Shown here in pieces: positions 44,625 to 56,699 of a DNA stretch of 64,000 nucleotides (within the stretch, counting starts at the first letter, position 1; the number at the start of each line of letters is the position of its first letter). The notes below the pieces were generated by a model, which searched no databases, was not told where the DNA came from, and saw only the letters and a program-made list of their open reading frames with translations. The position numbers and the translations under genes are program-made. The stretch spans positions 795,001 through 859,000 of the forward strand of contig JACSYO010000025.1 of the NCBI GenBank assembly GCA_016806645.1. Direction: 5' to 3'. This DNA is from Ophiodon elongatus. Taxonomy: Eukaryota; Chordata; Actinopteri; Perciformes; Hexagrammidae.

Positions 44625-45630
44625 CTTTGATCCATTTTAATTGGATTGCTACGAAGTGGGCCGGGCTTAAAATGTGGCGTCATGCAGAGCTACAAAAGGA
44701 CAATCGGCTCCACCAACGCACCTCCCTCGCCTGTTGTTAGCACAGGAGGACAAGAGGGAGATGTAAAAAAGGGAAACTTCCTTTTTCACCCGGCTCTGTG
44801 TCACTGCAGATATAAAGGGGTTCGGCCTCCCCACTCACTCGCCAGCAAAAACTGTGCCGTGAATGATTTATTCTGTGGCTATATTGTTTTTGAAGTTTTT
44901 TTCGCCCACTGCTATACAAACCCATTTCTCTTTGTATCCCTCCACACTGCTCAGTTAGCTATGTGAGCTATATGACAGCTAGTCCCCTGTGTGCATGGTC
45001 AAACGTTTGAAACCGTTTTACAAAAGAGAAAAGACTTTGATTTGATGGAAAAAAAAGAAAAAAAAGTACTTGATATGATTTTTTTCACATATACTTAAAA
45101 ATAAATTAACATTTGACACAGGAACACAGGATCAAAACTGGGGAAATGTATTTTTTACATTTCAGTGACCCTCAGTTTGTAATGCATTTGCGTTTAAAAA
45201 GTAATTATCTTAATGAACTGACTGAAATTAGAGCCACCTAAAGTAATTTCATTTGAATCAGCGGATCACATAATTAATGAAAAGGTAAAAACGAAGCAAC
45301 TTGAAAGCAACCTGTGTGACTAAAGCAGGTTGTTGCAAACGGATGAGGAGTGAATTCTCTCCACCGCACCAATGTTTGCAATGTTAAACACAACAAGGGA
45401 ACCAAAGCGAGGATCAGACCACAACAGCTGCCAAGCTCAACAAATAAATATGAGGAGGGCCTTCTGTGCTCGGGTGGAATACAACTGAGTTCATTATGCA
45501 GTCAGAGCACCCGGCGAAGGAGACCGTGCTCCTGCCAAAACACCTGGGTCACACCGAGGCCTTCCCCCCCCCACAGCCCCTCTCACACGGTGACCCCCCT
45601 GACCTCTGCTGTACTCTTTACAAAGCTCCT
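44625..45630. other. intronic sequence; possible conserved stretch at 45.19-45.29 kb
   Basis: AGTAATTATCTTAATGAAC and CACATAATTAATGAAAAGG give clustered homeodomain-like sites. Conservation is untested; no exon or named repeat. Confidence 0.35.
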
Positions 45631-45635
45631 TCTGC

Positions 45636-45656
45636 TATATATATATATATATATAT
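45636..45656 (+). repeat. (TA)n microsatellite
   Basis: Ten TA units. Confidence 0.93.
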
Positions 45657-46019
45657 TCATCTCGGAACAGACGTCTGGAGGACATGCAGTGGAAGCTAAA
45701 CCTCGCACTTTCACGCCATCTAAAGAAAAACAAACGCTTCATGTCCTCTTGGATTAAATTAGGAAACATGACTTGGCAAAAAAAACAATTTGCCTGTTAG
45801 GCTTCTCTTTTTTTTTTCTGTTGTGGCTATTATGTTTGGCTTTAGTTTCTTGAGATTAGGAGCTGTCTGTAGCCCAGGGCGGGGAGCGGTAACGCACACA
45901 CTTCTTCTTTTTTTTTTTGCTTTGTTGAGAGTGGAATAACCTAACAATTCAGAGGCTGCCCTGCATTGCCCCAGGTGTGTGAATGCCTAAGTGTGTAAAA
46001 CGTAGTATGTAAGCCTCTG

Positions 46020-46046
46020 CATGTGTGTGTGTGTGTGTGTGTGTGT
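46020..46046 (+). repeat. (TG)n microsatellite
   Basis: About thirteen TG units. Confidence 0.95.
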
Positions 46047-46132
46047 TCTACTTTCGTGGCCCACGGCATGCCGTGATCCCGGAGCAGAGCAGTGTTGCAG
46101 CGGGACCCTACAGCCTCTGACACCGGGAATGG

Positions 46133-46158
46133 AATAAATAAAAAATAAAAAATAAAAA
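46133..46158 (+). repeat. A-rich (AAAAAT)n tract
   Basis: AATAAATAA followed by three AAAAAT-type units. Confidence 0.85.
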
Positions 46159-46399
46159 CACCCAGGGAGGGTTCTGACCGCGATAAACAAAAGCACACAG
46201 ACAGCCGAGCTCAAAGGTTTTTAGACAAACAAACAAAAGGAAAATTCATAAAGGTGCGTTTATAGTCCTGTACTACACAGCTAGGGAAGACAACACTGAA
46301 GAGGAGGCAAGCGCTGCCGCACATATCAAACTCCGGCTATATTTGCACCTCAGTGAACAATGACATTTTATTTTTATTTTTATTTTTTCTGACATTTCT

Positions 46400-47580
46400 A
46401 TTTTTTTTTCCCACCCCTCAACATTATTCCTGCAGCAGGCAAAGGTCAGGCTTTCATCATGAGCTTGGTTTCCATCCACCTTGGATGCCCGCCCCTCGGG
46501 AGTCAGAATACACGAGCAAAAAGAGGAGGATGGGGGAAAAAAGGGCGATACAAATCACCAGAGTTTGCCTCTGCGCCGTGAGCGACTGTATGTTACTGTA
46601 TGTGCTCCACTTTCAGATGGGGACTTATTAACCTGCAGAGATAGGGGAAAAGGCTGACTGCACACTGCTGCTCCGCTACCCTCCCAGAGCCCCTGGGGAA
46701 GAGCGAGAAAAACTAACAGAGAGAGAGAGATGTGTTATGCATAACGGTACACAGCAAAACTAAAAGCATCCATCCAGATGACCAAGAGTGGATGTATAGG
46801 AGCTGAAAATGCACTTTTGGTGCCATTACCCCCGGCTATCATGACCCCTCTTTATCAAATGGCTTGACAGCCACAAATGTTCCCGCGGTGCATCATTTGA
46901 GAGCCATTATCCTGGCCCATTATTGTATGCGCAATTTGAGATATGGCATTTACAGCTTCCTGCCTTTCACACAGGCACGCACACCGGGAGCGTGTCAAGA
47001 GATACGACTATTACGGAGGTACATTTACCTCAAAGTCCAGAGTTTTAGAACTCTTTTGTACAGTATTACGTAACTCTTTTCAGGACCCTGACGACTCACC
47101 ATCTAATATTATCTCCAATGTCACGTGATTAGACGTGACATACCAATTGGGATACGATTAGTGGATTTCATTGCTGATTTTCCATTTTAGTCCAATTTCA
47201 AAATTTTGTTCTTTTCATGGGTAACTTTGCCCGATGCAATCACTGGTGACTGACATGTTCTTCTATTCGACATCACTTTCATTCAAGACAGATGCTAGGG
47301 GAGCTTTTCAGTCTGACATCCCCGTATTGATACTGCCTACCTCAGCTTGGTAAATGCAAATCAACTTGTATTGTCGCACACAGTCGCACACAGCACAGCA
47401 CGGAGTGCGATTTAGTCTCTGAGGTCCAAGAGACCAAATACCAGTTGTGATTCATATGTCTGGAGGCTATTTCAAGAAGGTGTTTGTGTTTATTCAAATA
47501 CAATTTTATCTTCTGATTCCCTTCTTGTTTCCTGTGGTGTTTTGATCAGCCACTCGGATGTACGAGGGCGGTGTGACATG
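46400..47580. other. intronic sequence, nothing recognised
   Basis: A short splice-like arrangement on the plus strand at 46975-47018 was considered and rejected as a feature. No named repeat. Confidence 0.5.
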
Positions 47581-47583
47581 TGA

Positions 47584-47611
47584 CATTTAACATTTAACAT
47601 TTAACATTTAA
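47584..47611 (+). repeat. 4 x 7-bp tandem repeat (CATTTAA)
   Basis: Four perfect copies. Confidence 0.93.
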
Positions 47612-47965
47612 CATGTGTGAACTTGAAACAGAAGGGACGTTGCAGTAAGGTACACATCCAACACCTTCACTGGTTCTATTATTTCTTTAGTTTTTAGGCA
47701 TTGGCGTCTGTCTTTAATGGTTGGAACATTTTCAAGTGCAAAATTGTTTTGATATTTCAGCGGTCGTTGTTTTGTTTCACAAGTCCGGTATTTTTGCAAC
47801 GTTTATTTTTTTGTTGCAAAACTGTCACATTGAAAGATGGAAATGTAACTTAAAATGTACAAAATCCTGAATATGAACCGGTCACAGTGAAACACTCCTG
47901 CTGATTTAAACCACTTCTACCGCGCAGTAAGAGCCTCTTATACGCCGATGGCCTGAAGTGCGCGC

Positions 47966-48020
47966 TGTGTGTGTGTGTGTGTGTGCGTGCGTGCGTGTGT
48001 GTGTGTGTGTGTGTGTGTGT
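47966..48020 (+). repeat. (TG)n microsatellite with GC interruptions
   Basis: TG dinucleotides interrupted by three GC steps in the middle. Confidence 0.96.
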
Positions 48021-48399
48021 CGGTGGACAAGGAGTCAGCATGGGAGACAAGTTCTCAGGGCTCTTTTTGATCCCACAGAGTTTTGTTCTGGCCAGTGTGT
48101 GTGGCCTCAGGTCGGCTGTGAAACAGGGGCTTGAAAACACATTGAGCCAATAAAAGCATCCGCGCTGTAATCCTTTTAGAACGGCTGGACTTCTGAAGTG
48201 AAGGCCACCGTCTCATGGAACATGAGGTGCACTATGCACAGTAATCTGGTTTATGAAATGTGTGCGTGTGGCTGCATGCGTAGGTGTGTGTGTGGGTGTG
48301 TGTGAAGCATCCTTCGCTGTAGCGATGGTGACCTGTACACCTACAGCAGCCTGACCTTGGGAATAATTTGCCCTCATGTCTGTTCTTATATATGTTTAG

Positions 48400-48560
48400 T
48401 CGTCTTTCTTCCTTTCTTTTTCTATTGATTTTAGCTTTTCTTTTTTTCTTTACTTTCAATTCCTTCTCCACAGCCTTTATATGTATTTTCTCCTTTCTAT
48501 TTTCTCTTTTTTTTCTCCTTTACATTCAATTTCTTCCCCAAACCCTTTCATCACTCAAAT
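48400..48560 (+). repeat. pyrimidine-rich tract with an imperfect internal duplication
   Basis: TTTACTTTCAATTCCTTCTCC near 48449 and TTTACATTCAATTTCTTCCCC near 48519 are similar in order; otherwise T/C-rich. Confidence 0.55.
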
Positions 48561-48652
48561 ACACACAATCAAATGCTCGCTTTTATCTGGCAAGTCATTC
48601 TTTTCATCTTAAACTCCTATACAACATGGACACGTGCTCCTTTTTCTCCCAC

Positions 48653-48654
<2 letters not shown>

Positions 48655-48709
<55 letters not shown>
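48655..48709 (+). repeat. (CA)27 microsatellite
   Basis: Uninterrupted CA dinucleotides. Confidence 0.98.
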
Positions 48710-48711
<2 letters not shown>

Positions 48712-48884
48712 CCCAGCACTTGGTCCCTGCTGCTCCTAAGAGTGTGTTCGTGATTCCTCCTGGCAGTCCATTCCATTTGGCCTCTCTCTATCTTTCTCAT
48801 GTCACTCTAAAAATCGAAGGCAAGTGGGCAAGGAGATGAGAGGAGGAGAGTATCCCTACTGAGGCTCTCTTTGGAACCCTGCTT

Positions 48885-48885
48885 A

Positions 48886-48949
<64 letters not shown>
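48885..48949 (+). repeat. (CA)n microsatellite
   Basis: CA dinucleotides with one CG interruption. Confidence 0.98.
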
Positions 48950-48951
<2 letters not shown>

Positions 48952-49349
48952 TTTCATATCACCTCATCCTGGAAGGAAGGAAAGAGAGCGAGCCCTTCCA
49001 GAAAGTCACTTATTTCCCCAAATGGGTGATAACGTCTGTATCATATTGCCAGTTTCCCCGCTGTGGCACTAATACAGGGTTGTCTTATCTTACATATAAA
49101 TAAACTCATAACTAATAACAACATCAACAGTAGTCGGATGGCAAAAGGATTCTGCCAAAGTCAACATGAACCACGTTTCTGTTACGAGCGGCCCAGTAGC
49201 ACCAGCGTGTTTCCTTCTCAATGGAATGCAGAATAAAATCACATTTATTTAATAATCCAAGTAATATAACATATGAACAAAATATAAACAATTTTTTTTT
49301 TGATGAAGCAGACCTAGAGATATCATATTTTATTATTCCACATATTCGC

Positions 49350-49465
49350 ATTCTTCTTGTATGTCAAAACCTGGTGCCTACTTTACCCACAATGCAACTC
49401 AACGGCTGTCATTTAAAGTCGCTAACACAGCCTCCAGCCTCCAGCAGAGCTGAGGAGCAGGTTGC
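49350..49465 (+). repeat. ACCCACAATGCAACTCAAC-type repeat fragment
   Basis: ACTTTACCCACAATGCAACT, then a CCTCCAGCCTCCAGC doublet and AGCTGAGGAGCAGG, typical of a dispersed fish repeat; possibly the same family as 44397-44620. Confidence 0.45.
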
Positions 49466-49469
49466 AGAA

Positions 49470-51480
49470 GTCTGAGAAGCTTCTTTCTCTCTTCCCCACT
49501 GACATCACTCAGTCAGTTCATCAGACTTCACACAGCTCCCTCTTCAGACACAAAGGGCTTTATACAACTTCCACCATCAGAAGACCTGTAAACAGACTCT
49601 AATGTTTTAAACCGGTGGAGTTCCCCTCTACTTGAATGGTGCAACCAGCCCTCAATGCCTCTGGTTAAACTCCCGATCGGACGCCTAGTAGTTCTGTTTA
49701 CTCTCAATGTGCAGCAGAGGCCCTCACGTACACACACAGGAACTTTGGCTCAGCTTAAAACGCCCACACTACATTCAAACTAAACTGTGTTTGAACTCAC
49801 CAAAAACATCGCTGACGCAACAGACTCATTCCAAGACTAATTAACTAAACATGATGTGAGCCAATGTACAAGGAATGAACCCAAAACGAAGAATGAACAT
49901 TGCGCAATACAGATGTGACTTTGTATACAGTATGTATAAGGTGATGATGATGTGCTGGATTTTGGATCCCGAGGAAGATAGTTGGGGCCACTGGCATTGG
50001 CATTCGTCTTGGGGAAATGGGGATCCTTTTAAGTAAGTAAAACAGCTGACAGTCCTTTATTATTTGACTTTGGGCTCCTTAATATTTCCTTAAAAGCCCT
50101 GATGGCCATCAATAATGAAAATTAAGTAGTAGCCAAGAACAACAATAAATAATTTGCCTCAAGTCAAAGAAAATGGACGGACTTAGAGAACCTGGACTGG
50201 AGAAACACGCTGCATTATGGAGCACAAAGTCACCTTTTTCATCCTACATCATAGCGCACTGCATGTTTAAATCCAAATCTTGTGTTTCACCTATCCAGGT
50301 CCGGTCTATTTTTTTTATCACCCCCTTCAGGTTGAAGCTGAAGATGTGCAGTGCATGACCACGAAGCCCCGGCTGTGAACCTGTGAAGTCAGCGAGGTAT
50401 ACGTGAGAGGGGGAAAGGTGCTCCGGACACGCTTTTAACCTCCAGCGTACCCGAGGAACGCGTGGCCAATCGCACACATGAGAACGTGTCTCTCTCTCAC
50501 AACCACACATAAGCACGCATAAACACTGAGGCTCGGTCGGCTGCGCTTCGGACACGTCTGACATACTGACAGCTGCTTTGCACTCTGAGGGAGATAAAGG
50601 CGAGAGGAGAGTTCTCACCTCCCTGGAGACTGATCAAGGAGATACACGTGAAGGAAGACTCGAGCGTACGTGAGTCGGATCCCTCCGTGCCGCCTGTGTG
50701 TTTGAATGATACAGCCGGCTTCATGAACGGTACAGCAGCACTTTTCAGTATTTCAGAAAGGTGATTGCAGTTGTGGTAAAAAAATATATAAATAAAATGA
50801 ACACAATAGCAGCCATTCAGCGCACACACACACACACACACCCACAAGCCCCACTCATACGCATACGGAGCACACTTATGTCCACAAGAAGCGCTCACAA
50901 ACAATTATTGTGTCAACCCTCCCACTGACCGGTGCTCTTCATTTCATAGTCTGTGTCCCATAGACCCCATTCAAACCCACTGTGTGTGGCATTTACACAT
51001 TTGCTAAAGCAAACCTTAATTTAGAAAAGAAAAAAACATTACAATATCCTCTCAACCTCTTTTTTTAACCCGGACAAAGTTCAACTGGCGACTATTGATT
51101 TTCATTATGCTGAAGAGAACGAGAGCGAGCGAGAGGGGACTAAAAACAACACATTGTTTGATGAAAAGTTGAAATTTTCTGTTTTGTGCAAATTAATTCA
51201 GGTGGAAAACACATGGGGGTTCAATGGATTAAGCTCGGCATCTGTTTGTGCTGTATTGTACTGTAGGCGCACTGAAAAGGCACCTGCCTTGTAAATACAA
51301 TGTAAAACAAGCCGCCACCGTTTCACAGCGGGGCATAAGCCTTTCTGTCTTATTTAGCCTTGAGATCTGCAGGGAGTTCTGTTTTTGTGTGTGTTTTGTT
51401 TCTTTTTACCAGTGGAGCTGGTGAATAAAAAGCCAAATTGCTGGCAGCCAGAAAAGGAACAGCGACGGCTGGTGAGTAAT
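49470..51480. other. intronic sequence, nothing recognised
   Basis: (CA)n at 50822-50840; no exon or named repeat. Confidence 0.5.
50822..50840 (+). repeat. (CA)n microsatellite
   Basis: About nine CA units. Confidence 0.92.
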
Positions 51481-51482
51481 AT

Positions 51483-51510
51483 GAGGGGGGGTTGGGGGGG
51501 GCGGGGGGGT
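51483..51510 (+). repeat. G-rich tract
   Basis: G-runs of 8, 8 and 7 separated by TT, C and similar; potential G-quadruplex. Confidence 0.9.
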
Positions 51511-51698
51511 ATGTATGAGGGAAGTCATTTTGGCTGTTGTTTTGTAGCCTTGACTTGAAACAAAGGGCCTCGTCAGCAGCCAGCTGAAGAAGGAGAAGAT
51601 CTCACACAGGCACAAAAAACGCAGACAGTTGAAGACTTGCATAAAACTCGAGTGAAAACTGCCACCAATGGTGGAGACCTTCAGCCACGAAGATGAAA

Positions 51699-51764
51699 GA
51701 CGGGATGGTTTCAAAAGAAAGACGGGATGGTTTCAAAAGAAAGATGGGATGGTTTCAAAAGAGG
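51699..51764 (+). repeat. 3 x 22-bp minisatellite
   Basis: Three adjacent copies of a 22-bp unit (GACGGGATGG followed by TTTCAAAAGAAA). Units 1 and 2 are identical; unit 3 differs at three positions. A period not divisible by three argues against a coding origin. Confidence 0.95.
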
Positions 51765-51888
51765 AATGCAACAGTGAAGGGGGAGACAACCTTGGTGGGT
51801 TCATTCACTGGCTGTCTGACGCCATCTCTCTGGCGAACAGCGGTTCTCCTGGAGCTGCGAGGCTACCCACACATAAATACTGTAGAAT

Positions 51889-51900
51889 ACACACACACAT

Positions 51901-51938
<38 letters not shown>
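51889..51938 (+). repeat. compound (CA)n(TA)n microsatellite
   Basis: CACACACATACACACA followed by about sixteen TA units. Confidence 0.96.
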
Positions 51939-51940
<2 letters not shown>

Positions 51941-52074
51941 ATTCATCCAGATCTTGCAGAAGCACATCACATTCAAATACGTTCCGTGTCGACCAAACAA
52001 CACTCCACACGTGCGCATATCAATGAGATTCAACGTTTTGAAGAGATAAGACGCTTCAATCAGTCAATCAAACC

Positions 52075-52330
52075 TTTCATATAGGTTGGTGCACTTCAAA
52101 GTCCTTTACAGACAAACGACGAATACACGGATAAACAACCAGACATTTATGCAGTAAAAAATGAAATAGATAGATAAAAAACAACAACATTGTTAATAAT
52201 AATAATTAAAAGGAAAAACTTTGTTTTTTAACACCCATAATAAATGCTCAAAATATCTACACGTTCAGCTACACTCATCCCTGGGCAGGCTGTTTCAAAT
52301 TTGATCTGACTGGGGAAATAAAATACATTT
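52075..52330 (+). repeat. probable dispersed repeat fragment
   Basis: TTGGTGCACTTCAAAGTCCT then TTTACAGACAAAC and, later, GGGCAGGCTGTTTCAAATTT resemble a common fish repeat (AATTCAAAGTGCTTTACA...GCAGGCTGTTCCAAAT). Divergent, no clear ends. Confidence 0.4.
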
Positions 52331-52339
52331 TAGAGAATA

Positions 52340-54860
52340 TCTATCATTTCCATCTTTCAAAGCTTGACTGATTAAATTCTATATTTGTTTATTTGATTTT
52401 TTTTCTAATTAAAATGAAGATCTTGCATTTAGAGAATACTTTTGCTATATTACAACTTGGATTATATTTCTGTATATATTTCTAACATCAAACAACTTTT
52501 CAAGTGATTGCACTGGTGAAGATGAAATGTTGGAATACACCCGCCACCCGCCACCCACCAGTGTTGCTGTGCGTACGCGGGTGCCTCTTCAGATTTGAGT
52601 ATCTGAGCATCAGAGTGCCTTGCGCTGTCTGACTTCTTTTGACCAATGTCGCAGCATTTCCCCGATCTCAGCAGTTAACTCAATGTTATCATCCATAAAA
52701 ACGATGGTCGGACGTACAAAAAAATACGACCCACGGTGTAATAAAACATGAACGAGATTATTACTGCACGGTAGCGAACATCTGGAATGTGTCCGGGACC
52801 CACACGGACACACACAGACAGTTCTCAGTGCTGTGGCTGTGGAGAGCTTAGTGAGTGAGAGCACAGAAGTTCAGATGCTACTTATATTGTACTCTCCGTA
52901 TCGTCTCACATGAGGCATGTGTGGCTCTTTATCCCCCACGACCAGTCGGCTAGCTCAGAGGCTAACCCTTTGTGACACACTGCTCCAGACGGCTGGTCGG
53001 GTGGGGCAGGCAGGCAGACGTGCACGCAGACACTGAAATGAGTGGGGCTGTCAACCTTTGAGAGGATAACAAAAATCTATCAGGACGGCAGTGGAAAAAC
53101 AACATATTTACTTTCTCAAGGAAACACATTCGCACACAGTGCAGACAGATTCTGCCCACAGGCCTGAAGCCTCCTTGACAGCCTGCTCATGATTGACAAT
53201 ACAGCACTCAGAGATATTTAGTGCCTTGAAAATGTAGCCTGTCCGACCCAGGACTGGTGCTTTCCAATAAATGTGCCACAGATTTGTTTTGAAATGTATT
53301 TTTTCTTGTCTTCATAAATTAGTACGTTTGTATTAGATAGCAGACTATGTAGGCTAGATCATCAAATAACTTTGTTCTCTTATGAACAACTCTAGCAAGC
53401 AACGTTTGTGCTCTAGCAGTTGTGGAATGTAGCTAATTACGTTTAAGCTACTCAAGTACTGTACTTAAATACAATTTTGAGTGATAAACACATTAATGTA
53501 TGCATAATTATAACCCAATGAAAGACCCTGTTCCTCCCCGCAGGGAGCGAGGGCACAGCAAGCACTAAATTCATGGCACCAGGAGTAGCGAGGTGGAGCC
53601 AGGGGGCGCTGTCGGGCTGAAACAGGTGGGGCCGCGAGCCTTTCTGCACTGCCGCAGAGGAAATATTTTGTAATATTTTACTTTGACGTGACACTCATTA
53701 TAGGTTGGCAATAAAAAACTAAACTGAACACTGAACACTACAAGTAGCCCCATTTAGTTATTTGACCCAATGTTGTTTTGTGCTATTTCTGCATTTTCTC
53801 TTGCCTGTGCTTTGTTTCCACCTGAGATTCAAATTCACGACGCCCAGATTATACAAAATCAAGTGCCTACAATAAAATAAGAACTCCATTGCAGACCTCC
53901 GAGCACCAATCCAAATGGTGTTGATTTGAATGGCTTCGCTTTGGGTTACACCCATCTCAACCTGGCTGCAATTATTTTGCAGAGGCGATGACAGGTCAAC
54001 AAAGGCAATTACATCCCAACGGCTTGAGGGAGCTATTTCCAACACTGAAAAAAAGGAGTAATTTCATTTAAATAGCTACAATTATTTAAATGTTCTTTAC
54101 TGCCAGTTTGAAAAACTTAAATGTTTTATAATTTGACAATCACTATTCATTCGCTCGCAAAGAAATCCTGAAACTATTCAGTGAGGCACTCGATGGGAAA
54201 AAAGCTCAGAAGTAAAGACAAATTCTAAATAACTTTAGGGAAGAACTCCTGAAAGGTAACACACACCTTGAATATTAGATGAGTCTGATGCCACACACAC
54301 GCGCACAAACACGCAGGTACAAAGAGGAAAAAATGAGAAAATCTAAATTGCAAACTAAACATGAAGATTGATCACAGCAATGCATCTTTCTTGTGGCACA
54401 GCAGGGACAGCTCAGCATGTTCTTCATCATTCACAATCAACGGGAAATGTCAGCGCTAAGAGTCTGGATCTGCTAGCGCGGAAAAGCCCATGCGCTGGCC
54501 TCAAGACTCCGTTGACAGAGTGCTGAGAACATGTGTATTACTTACAATGGCTACTGTCGAGTAATCAACTGTAGAATGCCTGTGTTGTCAAGTGTGTGAT
54601 AAATTGAGCTGAATACCACGAGGGAAAAGAAACCTATTGTGCTATAATCAGCCCAAACGATATTTGTTTATGAAAAATGGCTTTAATCTAGAGCCAGAGT
54701 CTGCATAATGGAGCACAGCCATGCGTAGCGCGAGGCTTTGGTGTGGCGAGGCGACCACCTGACACCGGCCATTTGCTAGTGTCGTGGCTGCTGAGGAAGA
54801 TGAACGCTTTGCAGAAATAATTAAGCGTCTTCAAGCAGCCAAAGTCCAGATTCAGAGCCC
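52340..54860. other. intronic sequence, nothing recognised
   Basis: No exon, RNA gene or named repeat in about 2.5 kb. Confidence 0.5.
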
Positions 54861-54868
54861 ATTAGGCC

Positions 54869-54892
54869 GTTAGCCTGTTAGCCTGTTAGCCT
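54869..54892 (+). repeat. 3 x 8-bp tandem repeat (GTTAGCCT)
   Basis: Three perfect copies and a partial fourth (GTCAGC). Confidence 0.93.
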
Positions 54893-54899
54893 GTCAGCG

Positions 54900-55970
54900 C
54901 GGGGGAAACTGCAGGCACCGCTGCATGTCGGCCTTATTGTCCTTCCGTGACCTGACCATGAACGTCAAAGCAAACCTCCGGGCGACCCCCATAACAACGT
55001 TTACAGTCGACCCCATAACGAGAGACAGAGAGAGATGGCAGGATAACGCACGCTGGTGACCTTCGTGGCAATAAAAGGAAAGTCCTTGCACCTCGCAGTA
55101 GTATCCATCACATGACATAACCCATTCTGCCGGCAGCTCTGTAACCATTTTTACAGCCAGTGCCATCACGGTTCACAAACAGTATCCCTGGCCGAAGGTC
55201 TGGCCCCGCGCTTGACACATCTGCTGCCGTCCACGGAGTGAGCAGCGGCGTCCATCAGTATTCTAGGTGAGGTCTGGGCCCTATGAATATTTGAGTTGCT
55301 CGCAGACTCGCCACCGAGGGCAGCATAAAGATGCTGGCTGCAGTTCAAAGGCCTCTTAGCATCAAAAGGAATACAGGGCTGAAGCCACTTCGGGGGAGAA
55401 GGGGGAGACAAGGGTGTCCACCGGCCGATTGCACAGGGTAAGGTGCAGGAAAAAACCCGTTATGATTCGTAACAGGCTATTAAAATGAAATGGAAATTAT
55501 ATATTTTTTTCGGTATGTGTTTTCTTTTTCTTTTTCACTCTGATCTGAAGCTACACAACAGCTCCTGCAGGTGTAAATAACAAAAGGGGAATGCATTTTA
55601 TTGGCAGCTGATGAAGATTTAGCCAAAGTCAGCACAGTAATTTCTGAGCTTGCATTCAGTGGTTGGTATTCATCAATCATCTCGGAGCCGGAGCACTGTT
55701 CCGCTGTCAGTTCAGGTCATTCAGGTTAATGTGAATACGATGATCAAAGTCAGCCAGTCGGTGATTCCTGCTCAGCACTCTTCATCTGTAAAACTGGATA
55801 AATATCAGCTAATGTGCTCCTGGTTAGAGGCAATACTGCATGGGCTCATCAGAATTGTGTAGCGGTGCATCTACTCATATCAAATGCACACAAACACGCA
55901 CGGAGTCGGTTAGAGAAAGGTCACTCTTCCTTCTGTCTCCTCTGCTGTTCATACTGACACATTCAGGCTG
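54900..55970. other. intronic sequence, nothing recognised
   Basis: Minus-strand open frames at 54894-55169 and 55166-55411 have no motif or splice context that I recognise. Confidence 0.5.
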
Positions 55971-55975
55971 TGGAA

Positions 55976-55978
<3 letters not shown>

Positions 55979-56065
<87 letters not shown>
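55979..56065 (+). repeat. (TC)43 microsatellite
   Basis: Uninterrupted TC dinucleotides over 87 bp, running into (CA)n. Open frames through it are artefacts. Confidence 0.98.
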
Positions 56066-56068
<3 letters not shown>

Positions 56069-56547
56069 CACACACACAGTGACAGAGATTTTGGGGGATT
56101 TGAGAAGAAATGCATTCATGCACAAATCCCCCCCAAAAAGTCCACAAGTGATGAAGCAAGAAGGTGTTGCAGACTGTAAGATGGTACCAGCAGCTGATGT
56201 AATGGTCGACCAGTGGTGGGTGGGGGGGCCCAGGTGTGAAAGAGATAAAAGAAACAAAAAAACAAAGCTTCACTGACCCTCTCTCTCGCAGTGGTGACTT
56301 TCTTTTTTTTGTACGTGCTCGTTCTATCCAGCTATTTTCTGCGACGAGATTAAAAAAAGAAAAGAAAGAAGAAGAAGAAGAAACTCCCTCAACTCTTGTT
56401 CTCGTTACTGGCAAAATAAATATATCACAGCTACGCATGATCAGACTGCAGTGAGGGAGAAAGAGGGGATGAGTGAAAGGGAAAAGAAAGGAGTGAGAGA
56501 GAAACACACTCATCCATTTTTCATGGCTGCAGCTGAACCTGCTGGAC

Positions 56548-56548
<1 letters not shown>

Positions 56549-56627
<79 letters not shown>
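56549..56627 (+). repeat. (GA)39 microsatellite with purine-only extension
   Basis: Uninterrupted GA dinucleotides, then an almost pure purine stretch to about 56698. Complementary to the (TC)43 array 480 bp upstream. Confidence 0.98.
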
Positions 56628-56631
<4 letters not shown>

Positions 56632-56699
56632 AAGAAATAGAGGAGAGAAAGAGAGAGAGGGAGGGAGGGAGAGAGAGAGATAGGTGATGAGGAGAAAAG

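Noticed and set aside
46975..47018. Possible 44-nt plus-strand micro-exon between CACACAG and GTACAT
   Set aside because: The acceptor and donor are near consensus and one frame reads HAHRERVKRYDYYG, but the length is not a multiple of three, no partner exon is visible and the motifs are common by chance.
51699..51764. CRISPR-like direct repeats
   Set aside because: The 22-bp units are contiguous with no spacers and the DNA is vertebrate; this is a minisatellite.
54894..55411. Signal-peptide exon (exon 1) of clstn2 on the minus strand
   Set aside because: The two minus-strand frames here lack a hydrophobic leader followed by the expected split Val codon and donor.
55840..56257. Open frames on both strands rich in Leu-Ser or Glu-Arg
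   Set aside because: They are translations of the (TC)43 array, which stays open in several frames by composition alone. The same applies to frames at 56451-56754 and 26698-27090.
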